A stretch of DNA of 64,000 nucleotides. Origin: Olsenella sp. KGMB02461. Its GTDB lineage: Bacteria; Actinomycetota; Coriobacteriia; Coriobacteriales; Atopobiaceae. Made by a program: the position numbers and the translations under genes. Within the stretch, counting starts at the first letter, position 1. Every line of letters starts with the position of its first letter. Of this stretch, positions 8,622-17,420 are shown piece by piece. The DNA is taken from assembly GCF_012584445.1 (NCBI RefSeq), contig NZ_JABAHI010000006.1, forward strand, positions 186,001 through 250,000, given 5' to 3'. The notes under the pieces are model-generated. The model had not been told where the DNA came from. It made no database searches and worked only from the letters and a program-made list of their open reading frames with translations.

Positions 8622-9689
8622 CTACTCCTTTCGACCCCACATGCGGTAGAGGCTGTCGGCCAAGATGCCGGGCTTTTGGACGCCAATGTCGTCCAGGCGG
8701 CTGGGATTGTTCTCGATGTCGTCCATGAGCTCTTGGAGGTTGCCGTACTCGTCGACGATCTTGTCGGCCATACCCTCGCGCACCACCGAGATGCGGGAAA
8801 GCGTGCGCAGGCCCAGAGGCGCCATGATGGAGTCCTCGTTGAGCCCCTCGTAGCCCAATAGCGTGCCCACCTTTTTGGCGGAGTGGAGCGAGGAGGCTTC
8901 CACGTTATGGAAGAGCTCGCGCACCTTGAGGGCGTTTTCCTCGGAGGAGTCGTGGGCGTAGTCGCGGATCATGAGGGTGTATTCCTCATCCATATCGCCC
9001 ACCAGCTGCTCGCGCTGCATGGCGATGGTGCGGCCCTCGGTGCCTAGCTGGTCGATGAGGTCGTCCAGCTCTTCTGTGGCCACCATGAGCACCTCGAAGT
9101 AGAAGAAGATCTTGGAGATGTCTGCCAGGGTGACGTAGTTGTCCAGCTCAAGGGTGGTCAGGCGCAACAGGTTGCGGTCAAGCGACTGGCGCGTGGTTTG
9201 AAGGGTCACCAGCAGCTGGTTGACCATGGTCATGAGCTCTGCCACGGTCTTGATCTCGAAGGAGCGGCCTCCTAAAAACACGTTGACCACCTGCCGGCGC
9301 TCGGAGACCGAGATCACCATGGCATTGGTGAGCAAGCTCATGCGGGCTGCGGTACGGTGGCGCATGCCCGTCTCGCTGGTGGGCAGCGAAGGGTCGGGGT
9401 TCAAGTGGAAATTGGCCCTTAAGATTTGGGTGAGGTCGCGATCGATGACAATGGCGCCGTCCATCTTCGATAGCTCGAAAAGGCGGTTGGCCGTAAAGGA
9501 GATGTTGAGCGGGAAGCCGTCGTTTCCTGCCGCAAGCACCGCCTCTTGATCGCCCACGCAGATAAGGGCGCCCAAGCGACCGGCGATGATCATGTCGAGC
9601 GCGCGTCTCAGAGCGGTGCCAGGGGCCGTTTCTCGCATGGCGCGCTCCATGCGTTGGTCTAGGGATTGCGTTTCTTGATGCTCGCCCAT
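8622..9689 (-). CDS. disA: DNA-integrity scanning diadenylate cyclase DisA
   Basis: DisA makes cyclic di-AMP from two ATP and slows when it meets branched DNA. The 355-residue length is standard. The N-terminal DAC domain carries the catalytic DGA (77-79) and RHRTA (110-114). A helical linker follows, and a C-terminal RuvA-like helix-hairpin-helix region (KKVGTLLGYEGLNEDSI; ILADSLYRMWGRKE). In many Gram-positives radA precedes disA; here clpC does, with a terminator in the roughly 150-nt gap, so disA probably heads the disA-ispD-ispF-cysE-cysS-rlmB-yacP operon. Confidence 0.95.
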   Translation of the reverse strand: MGEHQETQSLDQRMERAMRETAPGTALRRALDMIIAGRLGALICVGDQEAVLAAGNDGFPLNISFTANRLFELSKMDGAIVIDRDLTQILRANFHLNPDPSLPTSETGMRHRTAARMSLLTNAMVISVSERRQVVNVFLGGRSFEIKTVAELMTMVNQLLVTLQTTRQSLDRNLLRLTTLELDNYVTLADISKIFFYFEVLMVATEELDDLIDQLGTEGRTIAMQREQLVGDMDEEYTLMIRDYAHDSSEENALKVRELFHNVEASSLHSAKKVGTLLGYEGLNEDSIMAPLGLRTLSRISVVREGMADKIVDEYGNLQELMDDIENNPSRLDDIGVQKPGILADSLYRMWGRKE

Positions 9690-9792
9690 AACTCACCCTC
9701 TTCTGCCTATGGCCGCCCGCCGGCAGCCTTCGCCCTCGGCGCTGTTCTTACCCTAGCAAAGCCGGAGCCTCTTAGCGGCCCGCGACCATAAA

Positions 9793-9826
9793 GAAAAAAG
9801 CGCTCGCCCCACACAGGCGAGCGCTT
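9793..9826 (-). terminator. Terminator downstream of clpC
   Basis: The perfect stem AAGCGCTCGCC/GGCGAGCGCTT around a short CACACA loop is followed on the minus strand by six U. It lies 15 nt past the clpC stop. Confidence 0.9.
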
Positions 9827-9840
9827 GGAAGGCCTTAGGC

Positions 9841-12420
9841 TTAGGCGCCGGCCTCAGCAGAGCCGGTACCCGCGGCGATGGGACCTCGACGAGAAGAAGA
9901 GGGGCCCGAAGGCAGGCTCTTGGGGCCTGCCGAAAGCTCGGGGGCAGGGATGTCGCCGGTGCCGTGGGTGAAGGAGAGCTTGTGGCCCTCTTCATCAAAG
10001 TCCACCAGGACGATCTCCCCTGCCGACCAGCCTCCCTCTAAAAGCTCCTCGGCCAAAGGATCCTCAATGAGGGTCTGGATGGCGCGGCGCAAAGGACGGG
10101 CGCCGTAGACGGCATCGGTGCCCTCTTGGGCCACGAAGTCGCGGGCGGCATCGGTGAGTTCGATGGACATTCCTTCCATCACCAAGCGCCGGCGAAGGTC
10201 GGCCACCATGAGATTGACGATGTCGCGCAGCTGCTCTTTGGAGAGCGATTTGAAGACCACGATCTCGTCCACGCGGTTCAGGAACTCCGGGCGGAACTGG
10301 CGCTTGAGCTCTGCGGTCACCCTCTGCTTGATGTCCGTGTCGGAGAGCCCGGCGTTGTTGCCAAAGCCCATGGGCGCAGTAGTGGCGATCTCGCGGGCGC
10401 CGATGTTGCTGGTCATGATGATGACGGTGTTCGAGAAGTCCACCTTGCGGCCTTGGCCGTCGGTAAGGCGACCCTCGTCCAAGATCTGCAGCAAGATGTT
10501 GAAGACGTCGGGATGCGCCTTCTCGATCTCGTCGAACAGCACCACCGAGTACGGCTTGCGACGCACGGCCTTGGTGAGCTCGCCGCCCTCGTCATAGCCC
10601 ACGTATCCCGGAGGCGCACCCACCAGCTTGGAGACGGCGAACTTCTCCATGAACTCGCTCATGTCGAAGGTGATCAGCGCGTCTTCACTGCCGAAAAGGA
10701 ATTGCGCCAGGGACTTGGCGAGCTCTGTCTTGCCCACGCCGGAGGGGCCTAGGAAGATGAAGGAGCCGCCAGGACGGCGCGGGTCTTTGAGAGGCGAGCG
10801 GCTGCGGCGGATGGCGCGAGCCACGGAGGACACGGCCTCCTCCTGACCTATCACCCGCTCATGGAGGACCTTCTCGGCACGAAGAAGCTTGGAGGCCTCT
10901 TCCTCGGTGAGGTTGGAAACCGGCACGCCGGTGATGAAGCTCACCACGTCGGCGATGTCTTGTGCGCCCACCTCGACGCAGACCGAGTCGAGCTCCTCGT
11001 GCCATTTCTCTTCCAGCTGCTCGCGACGCTTGCCAAGCTCCTTCTCCTTGTCGCGGAGAAGGGCGGCCTGTTCGAACTCCTGAGCCTTGGCGGCAGCAGC
11101 CTTCTCTTCTTTGATGCGGGCCAGCTCGGCGTCGCAGGCCAGGATCTCCTCGGGCACCACCACGCGGTGCACGCGGGTGCGAGCGCCGGCCTCATCGATG
11201 ACGTCGATGGCCTTGTCGGGCAGGAAGCGGTCTTGGATGTAGCGGCTGGAGAGCACGGCGGCCGAGGTCAGAGCCTCGTCGGTATAATGCACATGATGGT
11301 GCTTCTCATAGCGCTCGCGCAGCCCCTCGAGGATCACCACCGTGTCTGCCACGGAGGGCTCGTTGATGTAGACCGGCTGGAAGCGGCGCTCGAAGGCGGA
11401 GTCCTTCTCGATATGCTTGCGATATTCATCGATGGTGGTGGCGCCGATGACCTGGATCTCCCCACGGGACAGGGGCGGCTTCAAGATGGAGGCGGCATCG
11501 ATGGAGCCTTCGGCAGAGCCGGCGCCGATGAGGGTATGGATCTCATCGATGAACAGGATGTCGTCCTGAGACTCCATGACCTCGTTCACCACGTTCTTAA
11601 GGCGCTCTTCGAACTCGCCGCGGTACTTGGAGCCGGCCACCAGCGCAGCCATGTCCAGCGTCCAGATTTGCTTGTTGCGCAACACCTCGGGCACCGCGCC
11701 GTTGGCGATGAGCTGAGCGAGCCCCTCGGCAATGGCAGTCTTGCCAACACCGGGATCGCCCAGGATGAGCGGGTTGTTCTTTTGGCGGCGTGCCAGCACC
11801 TGCATAACACGCTCTACCTCGGAGTCGCGACCAATGACCGGGTCGAGCTTGCCCTCCTGGGCAGACTTGGTGAGGTTGCGGCCATACTCTTCAAGCATGG
11901 AGCCGTCCACGCTGGAGGGGCCTCCCATGATGTCAGGCCCCGTACGCACATCTGCCATGGCAGGGCGGCTGCGGGGATCGGAATTCTCGTTCATGAGGCT
12001 GTTGACGGCGTTGCGCACGGCGTCGCCGGAGACGCCCATGCGAGAGAGGGCCTCCATAGCCACGCCGTTGCCTTCGCGCACGATGCCCAACAGCAGGTGC
12101 TCAGTGGAAATATAGGTTTGGCCGCGAGAGATGGTCTCGCGATAGGCGCCCTCAAGCACGCGCTTGGCGCGAGGGGTGAAGGGGATATGGCCGCCGGGCA
12201 CAGGCTCGGCTTCGCGGCGGGTAATCTCGCGCACGATGGCCATGGTCTCGTCATAGGACACATCCAAACCTGCCATGGCCTGGGCGGCGATGCCGTCGCC
12301 CTCTTTGATGAGGCCGAGCAACAGATGCTCGGTGCCCACATACATTTGGCCCAGCTCGCGCGCCTCGTCTTGAGCGAGGCTCATGACCTTGCGGGCCTTC
12401 TCAGTGAATTTGTCAAACAT
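9841..12420 (-). CDS. clpC: ATP-dependent Clp protease ATP-binding subunit ClpC
   Basis: ClpC is an AAA+ unfoldase that feeds ClpP. The 859-residue product starts [20 protein letters not shown] with two N-terminal Clp repeats ([15 protein letters not shown] and [15 protein letters not shown]). The first AAA+ module has Walker [14 protein letters not shown] (near residue 210), a UVR-type middle segment ([19 protein letters not shown]) follows, and the second module has [13 protein letters not shown]. The start at 12420 is set by AAGGAGG 10 nt upstream. The C-terminal tail after residue about 825 is Ser/Gly/Pro-rich. It lies 17 nt behind lysS. No ctsR or mcsAB genes are adjacent. Confidence 0.96.
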   Translation of the reverse strand: MFDKFTEKARKVMSLAQDEARELGQMYVGTEHLLLGLIKEGDGIAAQAMAGLDVSYDETMAIVREITRREAEPVPGGHIPFTPRAKRVLEGAYRETISRGQTYISTEHLLLGIVREGNGVAMEALSRMGVSGDAVRNAVNSLMNENSDPRSRPAMADVRTGPDIMGGPSSVDGSMLEEYGRNLTKSAQEGKLDPVIGRDSEVERVMQVLARRQKNNPLILGDPGVGKTAIAEGLAQLIANGAVPEVLRNKQIWTLDMAALVAGSKYRGEFEERLKNVVNEVMESQDDILFIDEIHTLIGAGSAEGSIDAASILKPPLSRGEIQVIGATTIDEYRKHIEKDSAFERRFQPVYINEPSVADTVVILEGLRERYEKHHHVHYTDEALTSAAVLSSRYIQDRFLPDKAIDVIDEAGARTRVHRVVVPEEILACDAELARIKEEKAAAAKAQEFEQAALLRDKEKELGKRREQLEEKWHEELDSVCVEVGAQDIADVVSFITGVPVSNLTEEEASKLLRAEKVLHERVIGQEEAVSSVARAIRRSRSPLKDPRRPGGSFIFLGPSGVGKTELAKSLAQFLFGSEDALITFDMSEFMEKFAVSKLVGAPPGYVGYDEGGELTKAVRRKPYSVVLFDEIEKAHPDVFNILLQILDEGRLTDGQGRKVDFSNTVIIMTSNIGAREIATTAPMGFGNNAGLSDTDIKQRVTAELKRQFRPEFLNRVDEIVVFKSLSKEQLRDIVNLMVADLRRRLVMEGMSIELTDAARDFVAQEGTDAVYGARPLRRAIQTLIEDPLAEELLEGGWSAGEIVLVDFDEEGHKLSFTHGTGDIPAPELSAGPKSLPSGPSSSRRGPIAAGTGSAEAGA

Positions 12421-12437
12421 AGAGGTCGGGCCTCCTT

Positions 12438-13937
12438 TTAGTCGAAAATCTCCGGCCGCATGTGCGGGAAGGGCAGCACGTCGCGGATGGAGGGTTGGTC
12501 GCATAGCAGCATGGCCATGCGGTCCATACCGATACCAATGCCGCCGGTGGGCGGCATGCCGTACTCAAGGGCACGGACGTAGTCGTGGTCGTATTCCATA
12601 GCCTCGTCGTCGCCGGCTGCCTTGGCAGCTACTTGGTCGGCGAAGCGAGACTCCTGATCTACCGGGTCGTTGAGCTCGGTAAAGGCATTCGCATACTCGT
12701 GACCGCAAATCACCAGCTCGAAGCGGTCCGTCAGCCGGGGATCGGAAGGCTTGCGCTTGGCCAGAGGCGACACCTCGACGGGATAGTCGCAGACAAAGGT
12801 GGGGTTCACGATAGTCTGCTCTACCAACTCGTCATAGAGGTTGAACAACAGTTTGCCTGCACCCCACGAAGGCTCCCAGGCCAAGGAGTGTTTGTCATTC
12901 TCGGCACGAAGCTCTTCTAAAGAGCTGTCGATGGAGAGTTCGCGTCCGCACACCTCGCTTACCAGCTCGGCCATGGTAGCCGAGCGCCAGGTGCCAGAAA
13001 GATCGACCGGGGTACCCTGGTAGACGATCTGCTCGCTGTCGCAGACCTCATGGCAGGCAGCCTTGAAGATGCCCTCAGCCAGCTCCTTCATGCCCTCGAT
13101 GTCGCTATAGGCGCGATAGGCTTCCAGCGTGGTGAACTCGGGGTTATGGGTTTGGTCCATGCCCTCGTTCCTAAACTGGCGGCCGATCTCGTAGACGCGG
13201 TCCATACCGCCCACGATGAGGCGCTTCAAATGCAGCTCAGTGGCGATGCGCAGGTAGAAGTCCATGTCCAGCGCATTGTGATGGGTGATGAAGGGACGGG
13301 CATTGGCGCCGCCCAGGGTGTACTGCAGGATGGGGGTCTCCACCTCGTAGTAACCCTCGCCGTCCATATAGCGCCTCACTGCAGCGATCATGCGAGAGCG
13401 CTTCTTGAAGGTCTCCAGCACGTCAGGGTTCACGATCATGTCGGCGTAGCGCTGACGATAGCGCGTCTCTTTATCCGAGAGGCCGTGGAACTTCTCAGGC
13501 AAGGGACGCAGGGCCTTGGAAAGCATCACCAGGCTGTGGGGCGCCACAGAGAGCTGGCCGCGGCGGGAGCGCATCACCGGCCCGGTAACTCCGATGATAT
13601 CGCCCAAGTCCACCGTCTTGAGCAGCTCCCAGTCTGACTCGGAGAGGTTGTTGACGCGGAAGAACAGCTGGATCTGACCTTGGCGGTCCTGCAAGCTCAA
13701 GAAGGCGATCTTGCCCTGGTTGCGAATGGCGCGCACGCGGCCAGCCATAGTCACTACATCGTCGGTGAACTCGCCGTCGGGCAAGTCCTTGTAACGCACT
13801 TCAAGATCTGCGGAGAACGCGGTGGGCTCAAAGTGCGACGGATAGGGGCTTACCCCCGCATCCAGCATGGCCTGGCGCTTGGCACGGCGCAGCGTGCGCT
13901 CGTCGGTGGTGGTTTGGGTGTCCGTATTCTCAGCCAT
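12438..13937 (-). CDS. lysS: Lysyl-tRNA synthetase, class II
   Basis: Class IIb synthetase charging tRNA(Lys), 499 residues. An OB-fold anticodon-binding domain (VTMAGRVRAIRNQGKIAFLSLQDRQGQIQ) precedes the catalytic core. Motif 2 is EIGRQFRNEGMDQTHNPEFT and motif 3 GIGIGMDRMAMLL. AAGGAG lies 7 nt before the ATG. It is followed by clpC with a 17-nt gap, so they form one transcript, an arrangement also seen in other Gram-positive lineages. Confidence 0.97.
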   Translation of the reverse strand: MAENTDTQTTTDERTLRRAKRQAMLDAGVSPYPSHFEPTAFSADLEVRYKDLPDGEFTDDVVTMAGRVRAIRNQGKIAFLSLQDRQGQIQLFFRVNNLSESDWELLKTVDLGDIIGVTGPVMRSRRGQLSVAPHSLVMLSKALRPLPEKFHGLSDKETRYRQRYADMIVNPDVLETFKKRSRMIAAVRRYMDGEGYYEVETPILQYTLGGANARPFITHHNALDMDFYLRIATELHLKRLIVGGMDRVYEIGRQFRNEGMDQTHNPEFTTLEAYRAYSDIEGMKELAEGIFKAACHEVCDSEQIVYQGTPVDLSGTWRSATMAELVSEVCGRELSIDSSLEELRAENDKHSLAWEPSWGAGKLLFNLYDELVEQTIVNPTFVCDYPVEVSPLAKRKPSDPRLTDRFELVICGHEYANAFTELNDPVDQESRFADQVAAKAAGDDEAMEYDHDYVRALEYGMPPTGGIGIGMDRMAMLLCDQPSIRDVLPFPHMRPEIFD

Positions 13938-13984
13938 GGGTGCTCCTTGATGATGGAGGGATTAGTGAGGTGCCATTAACGCAA

Positions 13985-14019
13985 AGCGCCTGCCCCAGGT
14001 ATTCCCAAGACAGGACGCT
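13985..14019 (-). terminator. Possible weak terminator after greA
   Basis: The imperfect stem AGCGCCTG/CAGG(A)CGCT has a short U-rich minus-strand tail (TTTGCGTT). It lies between greA and lysS. Efficiency is doubtful. Confidence 0.35.
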
Positions 14020-14042
14020 CACAGCTATGAATTGCTACCAGA

Positions 14043-14522
14043 TTAGAGGCGCTCGATATCCTCGATCTGATAAGTCCTGGTCATACCGTTGGGAGAGGTG
14101 ACAGTAACGATCTCGCCTTTGGAGTGGCCGAGAAGGGCGGCCCCTACCGGGGACTCCGTTGAGATCTTGTGCTCCAACGAATTGGTCTCTGTGGTGCCTA
14201 CGATAGCCAGGGTGAGCGTTTTGCCTGAATCCTTGTCAAGGACGGTGACCTTGGAGCCGATAGACACCATGTCGCCCAGTGCAGAAGACTCGATGGTTAT
14301 GGCGTTGGCGAGAATCTGGCGAATCTCATTGCAACGAGCCTCATTGCGGGCCTGCTCCTCCTTTGCAGCGTCATACTCTGCGTTCTCGGAGAGGTCGCCA
14401 AAGTCTTTGGCCGTCTTGATAGCCTCAGTGATCTCCTTGGCATGTTCTCCTTCGCGCCACGCAAGCTCATCTACGAGTTTCTGACGGCCTTCGGGAGTGA
14501 GCTGGACCTGAGAAGTAGCCAC
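14043..14522 (-). CDS. greA: Transcription elongation factor GreA
   Basis: GreA rescues backtracked RNA polymerase by stimulating transcript cleavage. An N-terminal coiled coil (LTPEGRQKLVDELAWREGE) carries the acidic tip region (DFGDLSENAEYDAAKEEQA), followed by the C-terminal FKBP-like domain (SPVGAALLGHSKGEIVTV). Two starts are possible: GTG at 14522 (159 aa, AAAGG 8 nt before it), chosen here, or TTG at 14528 (161 aa). greA is separated from lysS by about 100 nt. Confidence 0.94.
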   Translation of the reverse strand: MATSQVQLTPEGRQKLVDELAWREGEHAKEITEAIKTAKDFGDLSENAEYDAAKEEQARNEARCNEIRQILANAITIESSALGDMVSIGSKVTVLDKDSGKTLTLAIVGTTETNSLEHKISTESPVGAALLGHSKGEIVTVTSPNGMTRTYQIEDIERL

Positions 14523-14601
14523 GGGCAAAACCTTTCCTTAGTAAGACACAACACATAGGGGCAACGCTGGTTACCCAAGGCCCTATGATACTCGGGCCAT
14601 A

Positions 14602-14638
14602 AGAAGACGGGGGCCTCTTCAGAGATTCCCCGTCTTCT
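14602..14638 (-). terminator. Hairpin between tatA and greA
   Basis: The perfect 11-bp stem AGAAGACGGGG/CCCCGTCTTCT spans 14602-14612 and 14628-14638. The minus-strand tail is only TTAT, so this is a probable rather than certain terminator for tatA. Confidence 0.6.
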
Positions 14639-14692
14639 CAAGATAATGCACTAAAGGGCGCTCAGGCCTGTGTGAACAAAACAAAGAGCCAG

Positions 14693-14917
14693 TTACTCCT
14701 GGTCGTCCTTGTCCTCATCCACTATGTCGACATCCTCCGCCTCGATCTTCTTGGGATCTTTGGCGTCTTTGGAGTCTTCGCTCTCCATGCCCTCGCGGAT
14801 GTTCTTGACGGTCTTGCCCAAAGAAGCGCCGAGCTTGGGAAGGTTTTTGGGCCCGAAGATGACCAGAACGATGACGAGGATAATGATGAGCTCTGCCGGA
14901 CCCAAACCACCTAACAT
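14693..14917 (-). CDS. tatA: Sec-independent translocase protein TatA/E family
   Basis: A 74-residue TatA-type pore subunit. One N-terminal membrane helix ([15 protein letters not shown]) ends in the invariant FGP, followed by the amphipathic helix [22 protein letters not shown] and a highly acidic C-terminal tail. GGAGG lies 5 nt before the ATG. No tatC lies next to it, so the remaining Tat genes are elsewhere or this is a lone TatA/E homologue. Confidence 0.9.
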   Translation of the reverse strand: MLGGLGPAELIIILVIVLVIFGPKNLPKLGASLGKTVKNIREGMESEDSKDAKDPKKIEAEDVDIVDEDKDDQE

Positions 14918-15235
14918 GGGGACCTCCTAGATAGTGAGCCGCACATCTCTTAAAAGTCAGCGGCAGGTGAGTCAAACGAATTACTCGGAAGAGTATAAGC
15001 GCCATTCATTGAAATCACAAACACACCACCAGTCCCCTGAAATAATTCTGCACATCACTCCATCAACAGGACTGCTTTTCTTCAAGGCTTCTTATTCATT
15101 TCATTTTTATTAACGATTCTCCTCCCCTCTTTATCCCTCGCCCTAAGGTGCGCACAATGCCTACCTAAGCAAAGGCGCACACCCGCCTATGACAACGGGT
15201 CATTTGCGAGGAGCCTTGGTTAAGGAGTAACGCCC
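14918..15235. other. Intergenic region between tatA and the cstA leader
   Basis: About 320 nt separate divergent tatA (minus) and the cstA leader (plus). The middle (about 15080-15140) is T/C-rich. It must hold both promoters, but I could not assign -35/-10 pairs with confidence. Confidence 0.6.
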
Positions 15236-15283
15236 ATGTTCGTAGCTGCCGCCCTCATTCTTAGCAACCTAATTATTTGCTAG
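15236..15283 (+). CDS. 15-residue leader peptide of the cstA attenuator
   Basis: A short frame, MFVAAALILSNLIIC followed by TAG, is preceded by TAAGGAG at 9-nt spacing, a better ribosome-binding site than that of cstA itself. The peptide is rich in Leu, Ile and Ala, ending AAC-CTA-ATT-ATT-TGC. It stands directly before the RNA segments that form the alternative structures described in the next entry. The controlling amino acid cannot be read with certainty: Ile/Leu near the 3' end, or the final Cys, are the candidates. Confidence 0.7.
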   Translation: MFVAAALILSNLIIC

Positions 15284-15378
15284 CTCGGGGTGCAGCAAGT
15301 TCGCCCCGGGCTCATCTGGGGCGGCTTTCACTGAGTACGAATGTTATAAGCCGCTGGGTATCACCGGGCGGCTTTTTT
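15283..15378 (+). promoter_or_regulatory. Leader-peptide transcription attenuator upstream of cstA
   Basis: Five segments compete. A (15283-15290, GCTCGGGG) pairs with B (15304-15311, CCCCGGGC). B, as CGCCCC (15302-15307), can instead pair with C (GGGGCG, 15318-15323). C, as GCGGCTT (15321-15327), pairs perfectly with D (AAGCCGC, 15348-15354). D also pairs perfectly with E (GCGGCTT, 15368-15374), which runs into six T. Thus A:B plus C:D is the read-through fold, and B:C plus D:E the termination fold. A ribosome stalled within the leader frees A; one finishing at the stop codon covers A. The pairing is read directly; the regulation is inferred. Confidence 0.75.
15348..15378 (+). terminator. 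Attenuator terminator before cstA
   Basis: AAGCCGC and GCGGCTT enclose a 13-nt loop and are followed by a T-tract (15373-15378), 63 nt upstream of the cstA ATG. Confidence 0.85.
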
Positions 15379-15440
15379 CATGGCCACCCACAGCGGAACC
15401 GGGCGCATCTCACCGCGTTTAGAAAGGGTTGGTTTTTCTT

Positions 15441-17303
15441 ATGAACGGATTAGTACTCGTAGTTTTAGTAGCGGTAGTGTTGGCTGCCGGCTATCTGCTC
15501 TATGGCCGATGGCTCGCGCACACCTGGGGCGTAGATCCCGACGCCCTCACCCCCGCACGCCGCATGGAGGACGGGCAGTCCTATACTCCGGCCTCTCGTT
15601 TCACCGCCTTTGCCCATCAATTTAGTTCGATCTGCGGCGCAGGGCCGGTTACGGGCACCATCGTGGCCATGATGTTTGGCTGGCTCCCCGTGCTTCTTTG
15701 GGTGCTGGTAGGCGGCGTGTTCATGGGCGCAGTCCATGACTTTGGCGCCCTCTATGCATCCATGAAGAACAACGGCAAATCGCTGGCTCAATTGCTAGAG
15801 AAATACGTTGGTCGCACAGGCCGTCGCCTCTTCCTTCTGTTCTCCTGGCTCTTCTGCATCATCGTCATTGCCGCCTTCACCTCTATGGTGGCCGGCACCT
15901 TTGCCACTGTCGATGGCCCTGACGGCCTTGTCGACTTCACCCGCTCCTATGCTGGCGGCGTTGCAGGCACCATCTCTGTGCTCTTCACCTTTGTAGCCAT
16001 CGCCTTCGGTTGGGTGTGCCGTCGCTTCTCCCTCACTGGCGTCAAGCAGTTCGCTCTTGGCTGTGCCCTTATCCTTGGTATGTTCGCCGCTGGTATGGCT
16101 ATGCCCATCTACCTCAACACCGTGGGCTGGGTAGCCGTAGTAATGGTCTATCTGGTCTTTGCAGCCGCCATGCCCATCCAGACGCTCAAGCAGCCTCGCG
16201 ACTATCTTACCGTCATCATGATGATGGCCATGATCCTTTGTGCAGTTGCTGGCATCGCAGTGCTTGCCTTCAACGGTCAAGCCGCCATGACTGCACCCAT
16301 GATCGTAGACGCCGCTACCTTCGACAAGCTTGCCGAGAATGGCAACTACATCTTCCCCGTACTTTTTGTCTCTGTAGCCTGTGGCGCACTCTCTGGCTTC
16401 CACAGCCTGGTCTCCTCTAACACTTCTTCCAAGCAGCTCTCCAGCGAGACCGATGCCCTCCCTGTAGGCTTTGGTGCCATGGTCGTCGAGTCTTTTGTGG
16501 GCGTGTTGGCCATCGTAGTGGCCGGCATCGTGTTTGGCGACATGAACACTGCCGGTACCGGTGCTCTCAATGCAGGTGTCGCAAGCACCCCCTTTCAGAT
16601 CTTTGCCGCAGGCATTGCTCGCGGTATGACCGCTATGGGCTTCGACAACACCGTAGCCACTGTTTTTATGACCATGAACGTCTCTGCGCTGGCTCTTACC
16701 TCTCTTGATGCAGTGGCCCGTATCGCCCGTACCTCCTTCCAGGAATTCTTCTTCGAGGACAAGGAGAGCGGCGAGGTTGCTGCCCCCACTTCTCTGGCTG
16801 GACGCGTAGTGACCAATGTCTGGTTCTCCACCTTCCTCACTCTCGCTTTTGGTTTGGCGCTCACCTTTGGCGGATACCTCAACATCTGGCCCCTCTTCGG
16901 CGCCTCCAACCAGCTCTTGGGCGGCATGACAATGATCTGCCTGGCCGTCTTTTGTAAGGCCACTGGCCGTAAAGGCTGGATGCTCTATGTGCCCGTCGCA
17001 TTCCTGCTGGTATGCACTTTCACCAGCTTGGGGTTCTCTGTGTGGGGCTGCGTCACCGCTCTTGCCGCCGATGCAAGCTTCGCCACTCTTGCCACCAAGG
17101 GACTTCAGCTTGTTTTCGCTGTGCTTTTGATGGTGCTGGGCGTCATCGTTGCCCGCCATTGTCTAAGCCAGCTGGTTCACTGCGAGCCTGGCTCCAAGCC
17201 CGACGAGGATCCCCTGTGGACTGAGACCGGTCGTCGCAATGTGGCCTCCCAAGGTCTCGTTTCTCGTGAGTCTGAAGTGATCCCCGCAACCGATAGCGAG
17301 TAG
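15441..17303 (+). CDS. cstA: CstA-family carbon starvation / pyruvate or peptide transporter
   Basis: A polytopic carrier of the CstA family; E. coli members import peptides or pyruvate. The 620-residue product has some 15 hydrophobic segments. The family core is clear: ASRFTAFAHQFSSICGAGPVTG near residues 50-71, GGVFMGAVHDFGALYAS, and NIWPLFGASNQLLGG in the C-terminal half. The ATG at 15441 gives the family-like hydrophobic start MNGLVLVVLVAVV; the nearest purine run (AAAGGG) is about 12 nt away, so initiation may be weak. A TTG four codons earlier abuts that run. The gene stands alone behind an attenuator and ends at a convergent terminator. Confidence 0.93.
   Translation: MNGLVLVVLVAVVLAAGYLLYGRWLAHTWGVDPDALTPARRMEDGQSYTPASRFTAFAHQFSSICGAGPVTGTIVAMMFGWLPVLLWVLVGGVFMGAVHDFGALYASMKNNGKSLAQLLEKYVGRTGRRLFLLFSWLFCIIVIAAFTSMVAGTFATVDGPDGLVDFTRSYAGGVAGTISVLFTFVAIAFGWVCRRFSLTGVKQFALGCALILGMFAAGMAMPIYLNTVGWVAVVMVYLVFAAAMPIQTLKQPRDYLTVIMMMAMILCAVAGIAVLAFNGQAAMTAPMIVDAATFDKLAENGNYIFPVLFVSVACGALSGFHSLVSSNTSSKQLSSETDALPVGFGAMVVESFVGVLAIVVAGIVFGDMNTAGTGALNAGVASTPFQIFAAGIARGMTAMGFDNTVATVFMTMNVSALALTSLDAVARIARTSFQEFFFEDKESGEVAAPTSLAGRVVTNVWFSTFLTLAFGLALTFGGYLNIWPLFGASNQLLGGMTMICLAVFCKATGRKGWMLYVPVAFLLVCTFTSLGFSVWGCVTALAADASFATLATKGLQLVFAVLLMVLGVIVARHCLSQLVHCEPGSKPDEDPLWTETGRRNVASQGLVSRESEVIPATDSE
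16331..16339 (+). repeat. TGCCGAGAA core inside cstA
   Basis: A 9-nt core of the dispersed motif. Here it encodes Ala-Glu-Asn in frame, so ordinary codon use may explain it. Confidence 0.5.
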
Positions 17304-17340
17304 CACTCATCCGAATAGCCCTCTAAGGCCGTATTACAAC

Positions 17341-17380
17341 GAGACCTCCTAGGTGATTCTCTCATTGCCTAGGAGGTCTC
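17341..17380. terminator. Bidirectional hairpin between cstA and the TDT transporter
   Basis: The perfect 13-bp inverted repeat GAGACCTCCTAGG/CCTAGGAGGTCTC has a 14-nt loop and sits between two convergent genes. Neither side has a long U-tract, but position and stability suggest it ends both transcripts. Confidence 0.7.
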
Positions 17381-17420
17381 TATGCGTCTCAGTCATTCCG
17401 AAGGACTACTAGCATCATTC

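Noticed and set aside
10861-12441. A 526-codon plus-strand frame opposite clpC, and similar long frames opposite cstA, the adhesin and fruA
   Set aside because: All arise from GC-biased third positions of the real genes. None has a sensible ribosome-binding site or recognisable protein.
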